Assembly (NCBI RefSeq): GCF_030817275.1
Contig: NZ_JAUSZD010000002.1
Location: forward strand, 3,534,001-3,598,000
DNA: 64,000 bases
DNA from: Paenibacillus sp. V4I7
GTDB lineage: Bacteria; Bacillota; Bacilli; Paenibacillales; NBRC-103111
Direction: 5' to 3'
Shown here: one piece after another, positions 17,705 to 26,131 of the stretch
Numbering within the stretch: the stretch's first letter is position 1
Layout: every line of letters starts with the position of its first letter
The notes under the pieces: generated by a model
What the model was told of the DNA's origin: nothing
Databases searched by the model: none
What the model saw: the letters and a program-made list of their open reading frames with translations, nothing else
Made by a program: the position numbers and the translations under genes

Positions 17705-18704
17705 CTCCTCCACCACGTGCGATGATGATTTCACCAGATTCTTCTAAGCGGCGAATCGTTGCAACAATCCGGGTCTGAGCTTCTTCAACATCACGTAAAC
17801 GTACGGGTCCCATAAATTCCATTTCTTCCTTAAAGGTATCCGCCATACGTTTGGACATATTCTTGAACAAGGCATCGCGAACTTCTTCGCTTGCAACTTT
17901 AAGGGCAAGCTGTAAATCAGCATTCTCAATGTCGCGAATAATTCGCTGAATGGAACGATTGTCAATATTGACAATATCTTCGAAGACAAACATCCGTTTC
18001 TTAATTTCTTCCGCAAGTTCCGGATCCTGAATTTCTAGGGAATCGAGAATGGTACGCTCTGTACCCCGATCGACACCATTCAGAATTTGAACAATAGAAG
18101 CAATACCACCTGCATTTGTGTAATCCTGAGTTACAGTTGAAGATAGCTTTTGTTCAAGAACGCGTTCTACCTGACTAATGACTTCAGGAGAGGTGCTGTC
18201 CATGAGTGCAATACGCTTAGCAACATCAGCTTGCTTTTCCTGTGGTAGCGACGACAAGATGATCGAAGCTTGATCAGCTTGCAAATAAGACAATACCAAA
18301 GCGATTGTCTGAGAATTCTCATTTTGAATGAAGTTAAGAATTTGAGCAGGATCTGCTTTTCTTGCAAAATCGAAAGGTCTCACTTGCAGAGTTGCTGTCA
18401 GACGATTGATAATATCAAGCGCTTTTTGTGATCCCAATGCCTTTTCCAAGATATCCTTGGCGTAAGCAATACCACCTTGAGAAATAAACTCTTGGGCTAA
18501 GCAGATCTGATGAAATTCAGATAAAATGGCTTCTTTTTCATAAGAATCTACTTTTCTAACATTCGCAATCTCTAGCGTTAACTGCTCAATTTCTTCTTCT
18601 CGCAAGTGTTTAAATATTTGAGCAGACACCTCAGGGCCTAAACTGATCAAAAGAATGGCTGCCTTTTGTCGTCCGGTTAACCCTTGCAGAGCAGCTTTGG
18701 CCAT
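17688..18704 (-). CDS. fliG: Flagellar motor switch protein FliG
   Basis: 338 aa, the usual length. N-terminal domain GRQKAAILLISLGPEVSAQIF, middle domain with the EHPQ-region equivalent (ENSQTIALVLSYLQADQAS), and C-terminal domain containing the charged torque helix (VASEEVRDALFKNMSKRMADTFKEEM). FliG sits on the MS-ring and transmits stator force. It starts 12 bases after fliF, as expected for two proteins that co-assemble. Its last 17 bases overlap fliH. Confidence 0.97.
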   Translation of the reverse strand: MAKAALQGLTGRQKAAILLISLGPEVSAQIFKHLREEEIEQLTLEIANVRKVDSYEKEAILSEFHQICLAQEFISQGGIAYAKDILEKALGSQKALDIINRLTATLQVRPFDFARKADPAQILNFIQNENSQTIALVLSYLQADQASIILSSLPQEKQADVAKRIALMDSTSPEVISQVERVLEQKLSSTVTQDYTNAGGIASIVQILNGVDRGTERTILDSLEIQDPELAEEIKKRMFVFEDIVNIDNRSIQRIIRDIENADLQLALKVASEEVRDALFKNMSKRMADTFKEEMEFMGPVRLRDVEEAQTRIVATIRRLEESGEIIIARGGGDDIIV

Positions 18705-18716
18705 ACAAGTGCACCT

Positions 18717-20300
18717 CTATTCGTCTACTAACCAAGTACGAAGCAAATTGACAAAGTCTTCTGGTCGCTTTTTGGCAAGAGTCTCTAGCTGCTTGCGTAC
18801 TTGATTGTCATTAGTAACATTTTCGATATCAATCGTTGGAAGCTCTGCTTTGCCTGCTGCAATATTCATTTCTTGTTCCAATTGTTGTTGTGCAGCTTTT
18901 CTTCGTTTTCTAATTGCAAACCCTGCAATTAGTCCAATTGCTAGCGCCGCTAAAGCTAAACCTGCATACGTTAAGTATGTTGTTGTTTTCGAAGCGAGTG
19001 TGTCCGTTGGTCTTGCAAAAGAATGTGCGAATACAGTAACTTTTTTCTGTAAATCTTCGTCTGTATATGTAACCTTATTATCCGCTAAAGCAGTTCTTAC
19101 AATGTTTACTAGTGCACTTTGCACCGCAGCCTTGGTCTCAGCCGTCAATGAGTTGGGATCATCTTTAACCGGAGGCTCAATTCCTACATTAATACTTAAG
19201 TCTTTCACAACATAAGGCGTAGAGATAATATCATTCGTAATTCGATTGACTTCATAATTGACAGTCTTATTATTTTTCTCTGAGTTAGAATTGCCTGAAC
19301 TGGCCGCCCCAGGATATCCTGGAACATCTGTAGTCCCTGTACCTGGTACACCACCTGTATCAGCACCATTGTTCTGATAAGACTCGCTTGCTTCCTGCAG
19401 GGAAATTTCCAGCCCTTTTTGATCCACTTGATTCGGAGCGCTGACAAGCTGCTCTTTGCTTTTCTTTTGATCAAAATTCATGGTTGAGAATACACTTACA
19501 TTCACTTTGTCACGGCCAAACATCGTACCCAGCATCGTATTGATATTCTTCTGTAAATCATTTCGGAACTGGTTATTAATATCCGCTTGACTAGTGACTA
19601 AACTCGAGGATGACGTTCCGCCGACCTTCGAAGATACAAGACTCTGTCCATATTGGTCTGAGATCGTAATATTCTCTAGAGGGAGATTCTTAACACTGTG
19701 AGATACTAAATTATAAATCGTATCAACCTTTGCTTGATCTAATGTATAGCCCTGTTTCGTTTGCACGACGACAGACGCCGTTGCTTTCTCTTGCTGTTGC
19801 TGTAAGAAGGGTCCTTCTTCTGGAAGTGAGATGAGAACTTTAGAACTAGCGATTGCTTGATTAGCGTTAATCAACTGTTGAAGCTCGCCTTGTATCGCGT
19901 TCAAGTATTTCACTTTGAATTCGTTGTCTGTAATGCCAAATGAACTGCTGTCGCTAAATGCACCAAAGCCTAAAGAGCCGTTCTTATTTAAACCTTGGGA
20001 CTCTACACCAAGCTTTACATTTGCTACTTCGCTTGTTGGTACTTCGATACTTTTACCATCAGCACTAAGATGATACGGAATCTTTGCGGTATCTAGATAG
20101 GACTTGATGGCTGAAGCATCACTTGGCTGTAACTCCGTAAATGCGAGTGAATACTCCGTTTTTGATAGATTAATACTTATTATTGCAGCAGTAAGAATCA
20201 GTAGGACAATCGTTGCTATAAAAGTGATTTTCGTAGTTCTACTATATCGATTCCAATATTGCTTCACCTTTTCCCAGTACTGGAGCAGGTTCTCGTTCAC
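18717..20300 (-). CDS. fliF: Flagellar MS-ring protein FliF
   Basis: 527 aa. The first membrane helix is at about 26-46 and the second at about 440-460, bracketing the YscJ/FliF ring-building motifs (AFTELQPSDASAIKSYLDTAKIPYHLS and the EGPFLQQQQEKATASVVV region). A G/S/T-rich loop at about 310-345 (TGGVPGTGTTDVPGYPGAAS) interrupts the RBM3 domain. The cytoplasmic tail ending FVNLLRTWLVDE binds FliG. FliF is the base on which switch and export apparatus assemble. Located 43 bases after fliE. Confidence 0.97.
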   Translation of the reverse strand: MNENLLQYWEKVKQYWNRYSRTTKITFIATIVLLILTAAIISINLSKTEYSLAFTELQPSDASAIKSYLDTAKIPYHLSADGKSIEVPTSEVANVKLGVESQGLNKNGSLGFGAFSDSSSFGITDNEFKVKYLNAIQGELQQLINANQAIASSKVLISLPEEGPFLQQQQEKATASVVVQTKQGYTLDQAKVDTIYNLVSHSVKNLPLENITISDQYGQSLVSSKVGGTSSSSLVTSQADINNQFRNDLQKNINTMLGTMFGRDKVNVSVFSTMNFDQKKSKEQLVSAPNQVDQKGLEISLQEASESYQNNGADTGGVPGTGTTDVPGYPGAASSGNSNSEKNNKTVNYEVNRITNDIISTPYVVKDLSINVGIEPPVKDDPNSLTAETKAAVQSALVNIVRTALADNKVTYTDEDLQKKVTVFAHSFARPTDTLASKTTTYLTYAGLALAALAIGLIAGFAIRKRRKAAQQQLEQEMNIAAGKAELPTIDIENVTNDNQVRKQLETLAKKRPEDFVNLLRTWLVDE

Positions 20301-20343
20301 TCTGTCACCTCATCGAACCAAAATTTAGCAGCATCTAAGTCAA

Positions 20344-20652
20344 TCACAGCTGCATTCTCATCATTTCTTGGTAAGCTTCAAGGACTTTGTTTCTGACTTG
20401 TACAGTCAACTCAAGTCCTATCGATGCTTTCTCAGAGGCTATTGTCAGTTGATGAACATCGGAAAGCTCACCTTTGATGAAACTCTGATTCAAATTATCC
20501 ACTTGCTTTTGTTGCGTGTTTAAGTTTGTCATGGCGTCATTCAGGAACGAACCGAATCTTTTACCAAGATCAGCAGCCCCTTCACCGGAGTTATCCTTTG
20601 GTTGAATGGAACTCATGATGTTTAGTGGACTGTAACTTATTTTGTCAATCAT
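20344..20652 (-). CDS. fliE: Flagellar hook-basal body protein FliE
   Basis: 102 aa. The C-terminal two thirds shows the FliE pattern (FGSFLNDAMTNLNTQQKQVDNLNQSF, then DVHQLTIASEKASIGLELTVQVRNKVLEAYQEMMRMQ). FliE joins the MS-ring to the rod and is the first exported rod substrate. It lies 20 bases after flgC and before fliF, the standard order. Confidence 0.95.
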   Translation of the reverse strand: MIDKISYSPLNIMSSIQPKDNSGEGAADLGKRFGSFLNDAMTNLNTQQKQVDNLNQSFIKGELSDVHQLTIASEKASIGLELTVQVRNKVLEAYQEMMRMQL

Positions 20653-20672
20653 GATGCAACCTCCTGTAGTGG

Positions 20673-21122
20673 TTATCTACCAATCTCCAAAGCTTTGGTT
20701 ATCATTGATTTACTTGCATTAAGGGCGGTTACATTCGCTTCATAAGATCTAGTAGCTGAGATCATATCGACCATTTCTTTAAGCACATCGACATTGGGCA
20801 TATAAACAAATCCATTCCCATCCGCATCTGGATGAGTTGGGTTATATACTTGCTTCAATGGTGACTTATCTTCAAAAATTTTATTCACCCGCACACCTTC
20901 ACCTGTACCATCAGCCATTGCTGAATTAAGCGACTGCGCAAAGCTGGGTTGTGACTTCGTTTCAAAAGCAACTAACTTCCTTGTATAGGGAACCCATTTC
21001 CCATCTACGAACTTTGCACGTGTTGTATCCGCATTCGCTATATTAGAAGAGACAACATCCATTCTTAATCGCTGAGCAGTCAGTGCCGATGAACTGATGT
21101 CAAATCCATTGGTTAACCTCAT
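20673..21122 (-). CDS. flgC: Flagellar proximal rod protein FlgC
   Basis: 149 aa. N-terminus GFDISSSALTAQRLRMDVVSSNIANADTTR contains the rod-family SSNIANA motif. The C-terminus (MVDMISATRSYEANVTALNASKSMITKALEIGR) is diagnostic for FlgC. The proximal rod is built from FlgB, FlgC and FlgF-type proteins. The gene is six bases after flgB. Confidence 0.97.
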   Translation of the reverse strand: MRLTNGFDISSSALTAQRLRMDVVSSNIANADTTRAKFVDGKWVPYTRKLVAFETKSQPSFAQSLNSAMADGTGEGVRVNKIFEDKSPLKQVYNPTHPDADGNGFVYMPNVDVLKEMVDMISATRSYEANVTALNASKSMITKALEIGR

Positions 21123-21128
21123 TGGTTA

Positions 21129-21536
21129 TTACTTCCCTCCTAGTACTGTGCGCATTTTTTTGAATTCGCTGTTCATTTGCTGAATCATTGCATTGTATTT
21201 AAGTTGGTTTTTTGCCATTAACGACATTTCATAATCCATATCGACATTGTTCATATTATTGTTAATTGCTGTCGATTCATCTGTTTTTAATTCTGAATTT
21301 GGCAGATTTGTGGATTTCCCTATTAAGAAATGCCTAGGGTCTGTCCGATAACCTTCTATAGAGGGTGTTGAAGAATTCATCTGACCTTGTAAAAGTTCTT
21401 CGAACACAACATCCGAACGCTTAAAGAAGGGTGTATCCGCATTGGCTACGTTGTTTGCTACAACCTTTTGTCTTAGAGTCGATGCATCAAGCGATCGCTC
21501 CATCAAGTTCCAACTTGGTTTGTCTAACAAAGACAT
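21129..21536 (-). CDS. flgB: Flagellar proximal rod protein FlgB, first gene of the fla/che operon
   Basis: 135 aa. The rod motif VVANNVANADTPFFKRSDVVFEELL is near residues 25-50, and the C-terminus (DYEMSLMAKNQLKYNAMIQQMNSEF) is typical of FlgB. It is the first gene of the long minus-strand flagellar operon. A GGGGGG ribosome site is seven bases upstream, with a promoter and a palindrome further upstream. The codY terminator at 21,711-21,748 isolates it from codY. Confidence 0.97.
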   Translation of the reverse strand: MSLLDKPSWNLMERSLDASTLRQKVVANNVANADTPFFKRSDVVFEELLQGQMNSSTPSIEGYRTDPRHFLIGKSTNLPNSELKTDESTAINNNMNNVDMDYEMSLMAKNQLKYNAMIQQMNSEFKKMRTVLGGK

Positions 21537-21550
21537 TTCGATACCCCCCG

Positions 21551-21578
21551 TCTATAGAATATTTGACATATACTTCAA
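21551..21578 (-). promoter_or_regulatory. Candidate sigma-A promoter of the fla/che operon
   Basis: On the minus strand TTGAAG, a 16-base spacer and TATAGA lie just upstream of flgB. A second possible -10 (TACAAT) occurs further upstream near 21,650. In B. subtilis the fla/che operon has sigma-A and sigma-D promoters; I could not pick out a convincing sigma-D site. This is a pattern call by eye. Confidence 0.4.
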
Positions 21579-21610
21579 CATTGTATTTATCGATTCCTTC
21601 TTATTTCGAC

Positions 21611-21629
21611 ATTATTTTCATAAAATAAT
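21611..21629. promoter_or_regulatory. CodY-box-like palindrome upstream of flgB
   Basis: A perfect 8+8 inverted repeat, ATTATTTT-cat-AAAATAAT. The central 15 bases match the CodY consensus AATTTTCWGAAAATT at 12 of 15 positions on the minus strand. It lies 75-93 bases upstream of the flgB start, upstream of the promoter candidate. CodY is known to repress the fla/che operon in B. subtilis, and its gene is the next one here. AT-rich sequence produces such matches by chance, so this is tentative. Confidence 0.4.
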
Positions 21630-21710
21630 TCGAAATGGTCCTTATTGTAGAAATATGTAAAACATTCGTTGACCTTTCTTATCATCTAAGATATTACGAT
21701 AACTTACAAT

Positions 21711-21748
21711 AAGAAAAAAGCCCTATCTTTTACAAGACAGGGCTTTTC
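21711..21748 (-). terminator. Intrinsic terminator after codY
   Basis: A 12-bp stem (AAGCCCTGTCTT paired with AAGATAGGGCTT, one G-U) with a 4-base loop is followed on the minus strand by a T-rich tract. It sits 12 bases after the codY stop and separates codY from the flagellar operon. Confidence 0.85.
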
Positions 21749-21759
21749 TATATGTTTAT

Positions 21760-22545
21760 CTATAATTTTGTTTTTAATTGCTCGATACTTTGTATTAATT
21801 GCTCATTTAAAATACGGATATAAGTGCCCTTCATACCAAGCGAACGAGTTTCAATAACTCCGGCACTTTCCAGTTTGCGAAGTGCATTTACAATAACTGA
21901 TCGAGTAATGCCTACCCGATCGGCAATTTTGCTAGCTACCAAAAGACCTTCCTTACCATCTAATTCTTCAAAAATGTGTTCCACTGCTTCCATTTCACTG
22001 AAAGATAAGGAACCGATCGCAACTTGAACGACTGCTTTGCTTCTAGCTTCTTCCTCTATTTCTTCAGCACGTTCTCTTAATATTTCCATCGCGATTACTG
22101 TAGATCCATATTCAGCCAGAACTAAGTCATCATCAATGAAAGTTCCTTCACTACGACTTAAAATAAGCGTTCCCAAACGAGAGCCACCACCAATAATTGG
22201 TACTAAAGTAGTATGCGTATATGGAAACATATCTTTCATTTGCTCCGTGTAATAGAAATATGGACTATCCGGCTCTGCTGTTGAAGATGTTTCCTCAATC
22301 TTTAACAGCAGATTATTGGACTCCATCGGAAATCTGCGTTCAATTAATATCGTTTGATTCATTTCTGGAGAAACAGGATCATTCGTTACCGCATATCCTA
22401 AAATTTTGCCTTTGCGGCTAACGACGTAGATATTCGCAATAACAATATCACGCAGCACCTCGGCCATATCCATAAAGCTAACTGCATTGCCAGCTTCTTT
22501 TTGCAGCAAGCGATTTAGCCTTCTTGTTTTATTTAATAAACTCAT
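21760..22545 (-). CDS. codY: GTP- and branched-chain amino acid-sensing pleiotropic repressor CodY
   Basis: 261 aa, the usual length. An N-terminal GAF domain (about 1-155) binds isoleucine/valine, and a C-terminal winged helix has the recognition region [34 protein letters not shown]. CodY represses amino acid uptake, motility and competence genes during rich growth. It lies 41 bases after hslU, as in Bacillus, and is probably co-transcribed with hslVU. A terminator follows directly. Confidence 0.98.
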   Translation of the reverse strand: MSLLNKTRRLNRLLQKEAGNAVSFMDMAEVLRDIVIANIYVVSRKGKILGYAVTNDPVSPEMNQTILIERRFPMESNNLLLKIEETSSTAEPDSPYFYYTEQMKDMFPYTHTTLVPIIGGGSRLGTLILSRSEGTFIDDDLVLAEYGSTVIAMEILRERAEEIEEEARSKAVVQVAIGSLSFSEMEAVEHIFEELDGKEGLLVASKIADRVGITRSVIVNALRKLESAGVIETRSLGMKGTYIRILNEQLIQSIEQLKTKL

Positions 22546-22586
22546 TTAAATGCCTCCTACTTACTTAACCATGCGGTAGTTCTTTA

Positions 22587-23984
22587 TTATAAGATATATT
22601 GACTTAAATCTCGGTTTTGTACAATATCACCAAGCTTCTCACGGACATATTCCGGGTTAATGACAATGGACTCCAATGTAATCTCAGGCGCTTCAAAGGA
22701 TAAATCCTCCAGCAATTTTTCTAAAATGGTGTGTAATCGCCGAGCACCAATATTCTCCGTATTCTGATTAACCTCAACCGCGATACGTGCAATTTCATAA
22801 ATAGCTTCGTCTGCAAACTCAACCGTTATACCTTCCGTTTGCAATAATGCTGTATATTGTTTTGTTAATGCATTTTTAGGTTCTTTTAAAATAGAAACAA
22901 AGTCTTCTAAGGTCAAGTTACTTAATTCTACTCGAATCGGGAATCTTCCCTGAAGCTCTGGGATTAAATCAGAAGGCTTAGCAATATGGAAAGCACCTGC
23001 ACCAATAAATAAGACATAATCCGTCTTCACAGGCCCATATTTGGTCACAACTGTTGAACCCTCTACTATCGGTAAAATGTCTCGCTGAACACCTTCCCGA
23101 GAGATGTCCGGTCCGCTACCGCCGCGGCTATTGCTAGCGATCTTATCGATTTCATCAATAAAAATAATACCGGACTGTTCGGCACGGTTAACAGATTCCT
23201 GGATCACTTCATCCATGTCAATCAATCTTTGCGCTTCTTCTTGAGCTAACACTTTCCTAGCTTCCTTTACAAGCAGCTTACGTTTCTTCATTTTTTTCGG
23301 AAGAAGATTGCCGAACATCTCCTGCATATTCATACCAGCCTGTTCATTGCCTTGACCAGCCAGCATATCCATCATTGATGGTGAAGAGTCTTCCACTTCG
23401 ATTTCTACAACTTCATTCTCTAATTTACCATTAGTCAATTGCTCAGCGATTTGAGCCCTTTTGGCGGCAAGTGAAGGATCTGGAGCACTTTCTTCTTGAT
23501 CTGGTTGGTTTTGCCCTCCAAACAGCATCTCAAGAGGATTACGCTGTGTTTTGGAACGCGTAGGACTTGGCGCAAGCAAGTTAACAAGACGCTCGTTAGC
23601 GAGCTTCTCAGCACGGTCTTTCACTTTTTCCATCCGCTCAGCCTTAACCATACGCACGGAAGTTTCGATCAGATCACGTACCATTGACTCCACGTCGCGA
23701 CCAACATAGCCGACTTCTGTGAATTTGGTGGCCTCTATCTTAATAAATGGTGCGCCTACCAATTTAGCTAATCTGCGCGCAATTTCAGTCTTTCCAACGC
23801 CGGTAGGCCCGATCATGAGTATATTCTTCGGAACAATTTCATCCCGCATAGCCTCGTCCACGAGGTTTCTCCGATAACGGTTTCGCAGAGCAATAGCAAC
23901 CGATTTCTTCGCTTTCTTCTGACCTACTATGTATCGATCCAATTCTTGGACAATTTGTTTAGGTGTAAGGGAGCTGTTTGCCAT
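22587..23984 (-). CDS. hslU: HslU (ClpY) ATPase subunit of the HslUV protease
   Basis: 465 aa. N-terminal [21 protein letters not shown], Walker [19 protein letters not shown] near residue 60, the pore motif [14 protein letters not shown], an intermediate I-domain (about 110-240, with a Q/E/P-rich stretch), Walker [12 protein letters not shown], and a C-terminal tail ending DLSQYIL that inserts into HslV. HslU unfolds substrates for HslV. It lies 68 bases after hslV and precedes codY. Confidence 0.98.
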   Translation of the reverse strand: MANSSLTPKQIVQELDRYIVGQKKAKKSVAIALRNRYRRNLVDEAMRDEIVPKNILMIGPTGVGKTEIARRLAKLVGAPFIKIEATKFTEVGYVGRDVESMVRDLIETSVRMVKAERMEKVKDRAEKLANERLVNLLAPSPTRSKTQRNPLEMLFGGQNQPDQEESAPDPSLAAKRAQIAEQLTNGKLENEVVEIEVEDSSPSMMDMLAGQGNEQAGMNMQEMFGNLLPKKMKKRKLLVKEARKVLAQEEAQRLIDMDEVIQESVNRAEQSGIIFIDEIDKIASNSRGGSGPDISREGVQRDILPIVEGSTVVTKYGPVKTDYVLFIGAGAFHIAKPSDLIPELQGRFPIRVELSNLTLEDFVSILKEPKNALTKQYTALLQTEGITVEFADEAIYEIARIAVEVNQNTENIGARRLHTILEKLLEDLSFEAPEITLESIVINPEYVREKLGDIVQNRDLSQYIL

Positions 23985-24052
23985 TTTGTACCCTCCTAAA
24001 AGTTTTGCTTTAGCAAAACTAACATCGTAAGCATTAACTATTCAATCGTTAA

Positions 24053-24607
24053 CTATTCAATCTCTTCCACAATAATATTATGATTCGTAAAGACACATAT
24101 TTCAGCTGCAGTTGTTAGCGCAGCGTGGGCTATTTCCTTAGCACTAAGCGACGACGCATGGCGGTGCAGCGCTCTTCCTGCAGCTAATGCGAAGCTGCCG
24201 CCAGACCCAATAGCCAATATACCGTCATCAGGCTCAATCACTTCACCATTTCCTGAAAGCAGTAGTAAACCGGTTGAATCCATAACGATCATCATTGCTT
24301 CAAGCCTCCGCAGAACGCGATCTTGACGCCAATCCTTCGTAAGCTCTACCGCAGCACGCTGCAAATTACCGTGGTGTTCCTCCAGCTTACCTTCGAATTT
24401 CTCAAAAAGTGTAATCGCATCGGCAACAGAACCAGCAAAACCAGCGATGACTTTCCCTCTATGTAAACGCCGAACTTTTTTGGCCGTGCTTTTCATAATC
24501 ATGCTGTTGCCAAATGTCACTTGCCCATCTCCAGCAATAGCTCCCTTGCCTTGATGACGAATGGCAAAGATTGTTGTCGCATGAAACGTAGCTTGATTAG
24601 GATCCAT
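24053..24607 (-). CDS. hslV: HslV (ClpQ) peptidase subunit, with N-terminal extension
   Basis: 184 aa. The Ntn-hydrolase core begins at [23 protein letters not shown] and ends [14 protein letters not shown], matching HslV throughout. The supported ATG (GAGAGGTG upstream) gives ten residues, [10 protein letters not shown], before the Thr-Thr that aligns with the catalytic N-terminus of E. coli HslV. If that threonine is the nucleophile, the leader must be removed. Other Firmicutes also carry short extensions here. The gene heads hslVU-codY, with no xerC in front. Confidence 0.95.
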   Translation of the reverse strand: MDPNQATFHATTIFAIRHQGKGAIAGDGQVTFGNSMIMKSTAKKVRRLHRGKVIAGFAGSVADAITLFEKFEGKLEEHHGNLQRAAVELTKDWRQDRVLRRLEAMMIVMDSTGLLLLSGNGEVIEPDDGILAIGSGGSFALAAGRALHRHASSLSAKEIAHAALTTAAEICVFTNHNIIVEEIE

Positions 24608-24662
24608 CTCTTCTCACCTCTCAAATGGAATCATACACCATGAAAGTTACTCTGTACGTTGG

Positions 24663-24745
24663 TTTCGGTCTCATAAATGAGATAAACCTCTAGCGAGGTC
24701 AATTCGAGATATGACCGCATCTAGAGGTAAATGTATGAGGAAACG
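24663..24745 (-). repeat. Imperfect inverted repeat in the hslV leader
   Basis: The arms run from GTTTCGGTCTCATAAATG to ACCTCTAGCGAGGTCA, and from TATGACCGCATCTAGAGGT to ATGTATGAGGAAACG. They pair over about 30 bases with small bulges, leaving a loop of around ten. It lies between the promoter candidate at 24,769-24,795 and hslV, so it would be transcribed in the 5' leader. No known riboswitch pattern is recognised. It could be a decayed miniature element or a regulatory hairpin. Confidence 0.5.
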
Positions 24746-24768
24746 AATGAAAAATGCTACAAAACATA

Positions 24769-24795
24769 ATTATAGTAACATAGCAAAGAGTCCAA
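24769..24795 (-). promoter_or_regulatory. Candidate promoter for hslV-hslU-codY
   Basis: On the minus strand TTGGAC, a 15-base spacer and a perfect TATAAT lie just after the trmFO stop codon. The spacer is short, so the -35 is uncertain. The site would give a leader of about 155 bases before hslV. Confidence 0.4.
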
Positions 24796-24802
24796 TTACA
24801 AC

Positions 24803-26119
24803 CTACTCTGCATATGTTTTCTTAAAATTCTGAATACTTTCCAAAGCACGGTTAGCCAGCTTCTCGTATTTCTCTTTTTTATTGCGAATTCGTTCGGGTA
24901 ATTGTGGAAGCAAACCAAAATTAGCATTCATCGGTTGAAAATGTTTGAAATCAGCTGTTGTAATGTAATGTGCCATGCTGCCGAGAGTCGTTTCCTCCGG
25001 TACAACCAAACAAGGCTGCCCTTTAGCTAATCGCCCCGCATTGATACCAGCTATCAGACCGGAAGCCGCTGATTCCACATATCCTTCTACACCCGTCATT
25101 TGACCTGCAAAAAACAGATTCTCACGACGTTTAAATTGATAAGTAGGGTCAAGAAGCTTCGGAGAATTTATAAACGTGTTACGATGCATAACACCATAGC
25201 GTACGAACTCTGCTTGCTCTAACCCTGGAATCAGGGACAACACCCGTTTCTGCTCTCCCCATTTCAAATGGGTTTGGAAACCGACTAAGTTATACAAAGT
25301 TCCGGCTGCATTATCTTGACGGAGTTGAACGACAGCATGCGGCATCTTGCCTGTATGTGGATTTATTAAGCCGACTGGTTTCATTGGCCCGAACAGTACT
25401 GTTTGTCTACCGCGTTTCGCCATGACTTCTAAGGGCATGCAGCCTTCGAAATAAATTTCTTTCTCGAATTCTTTCAGTTCAGCAACCTCAGCAGTTATTA
25501 AAGCTTCATAGAAAACATTGAACTCTTCTTCTGTCATAGGACAGTTAAGGTAAGCTGCTTCCCCTTTATCATAACGAGAAGCCAAGTACACCTTATTCAT
25601 ATCAATGGAGTCCTTCTCCACAATCGGAGCTGCTGCATCATAAAAATACAAGTACTCCTCACCCATTAGCTCTTTAAGTCCTGCAGAAAGAGCAGGTGAA
25701 GTTAATGGACCTGAGGCAACAACTGTAATGCCTTCAGGCAAGGTTTGAACTTCCTCATTGCGAACCTCTATGAGCGGATGGTTACGGAGCGTCGATGTAA
25801 CAGCTTGAGAGAACCCGTCACGGTCAACAGCTAATGCGCCTCCTGCTGGTACAGCATGCTCATCGGCACAAGATAGAATGAGCGAATCCATACGTCTCAT
25901 TTCTTCCTTCAGTACTCCTACCGCGTTGGTAAGTCCATTCGAACGTAGTGAGTTACTACAGACTAGTTCAGCAAATTGATCAGTTATATGTGCTGGGGTT
26001 TTACGGACATTACGCATTTCGTATAAAGTAACAGGCACGCCCTGACGGGCAATTTGCCAGGCGGCTTCACTTCCAGCCAATCCTGCACCGATGACTGTCA
26101 CTCTTGGATATTCTGGCAA
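24803..26119 (-). CDS. trmFO: tRNA (uracil-54-C5)-methyltransferase TrmFO, folate/FAD-dependent
   Basis: 438 aa. The N-terminal FAD fold shows [34 protein letters not shown] and [17 protein letters not shown] are typical of the Gid/TrmFO family, and a second FAD motif occurs near [16 protein letters not shown]. It makes ribothymidine at tRNA position 54 using methylenetetrahydrofolate. It follows topA by 12 bases. In most Bacilli xerC follows it, but not here. Confidence 0.97.
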   Translation of the reverse strand: MPEYPRVTVIGAGLAGSEAAWQIARQGVPVTLYEMRNVRKTPAHITDQFAELVCSNSLRSNGLTNAVGVLKEEMRRMDSLILSCADEHAVPAGGALAVDRDGFSQAVTSTLRNHPLIEVRNEEVQTLPEGITVVASGPLTSPALSAGLKELMGEEYLYFYDAAAPIVEKDSIDMNKVYLASRYDKGEAAYLNCPMTEEEFNVFYEALITAEVAELKEFEKEIYFEGCMPLEVMAKRGRQTVLFGPMKPVGLINPHTGKMPHAVVQLRQDNAAGTLYNLVGFQTHLKWGEQKRVLSLIPGLEQAEFVRYGVMHRNTFINSPKLLDPTYQFKRRENLFFAGQMTGVEGYVESAASGLIAGINAGRLAKGQPCLVVPEETTLGSMAHYITTADFKHFQPMNANFGLLPQLPERIRNKKEKYEKLANRALESIQNFKKTYAE

Positions 26120-26131
26120 AATCGGACACCT

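Noticed and set aside
1..22545. Prophage or horizontally acquired island within the flagellar region
   Set aside because: Gene order and composition are continuous and match the standard Bacilli fla/che operon; no integrase or attachment site seen.
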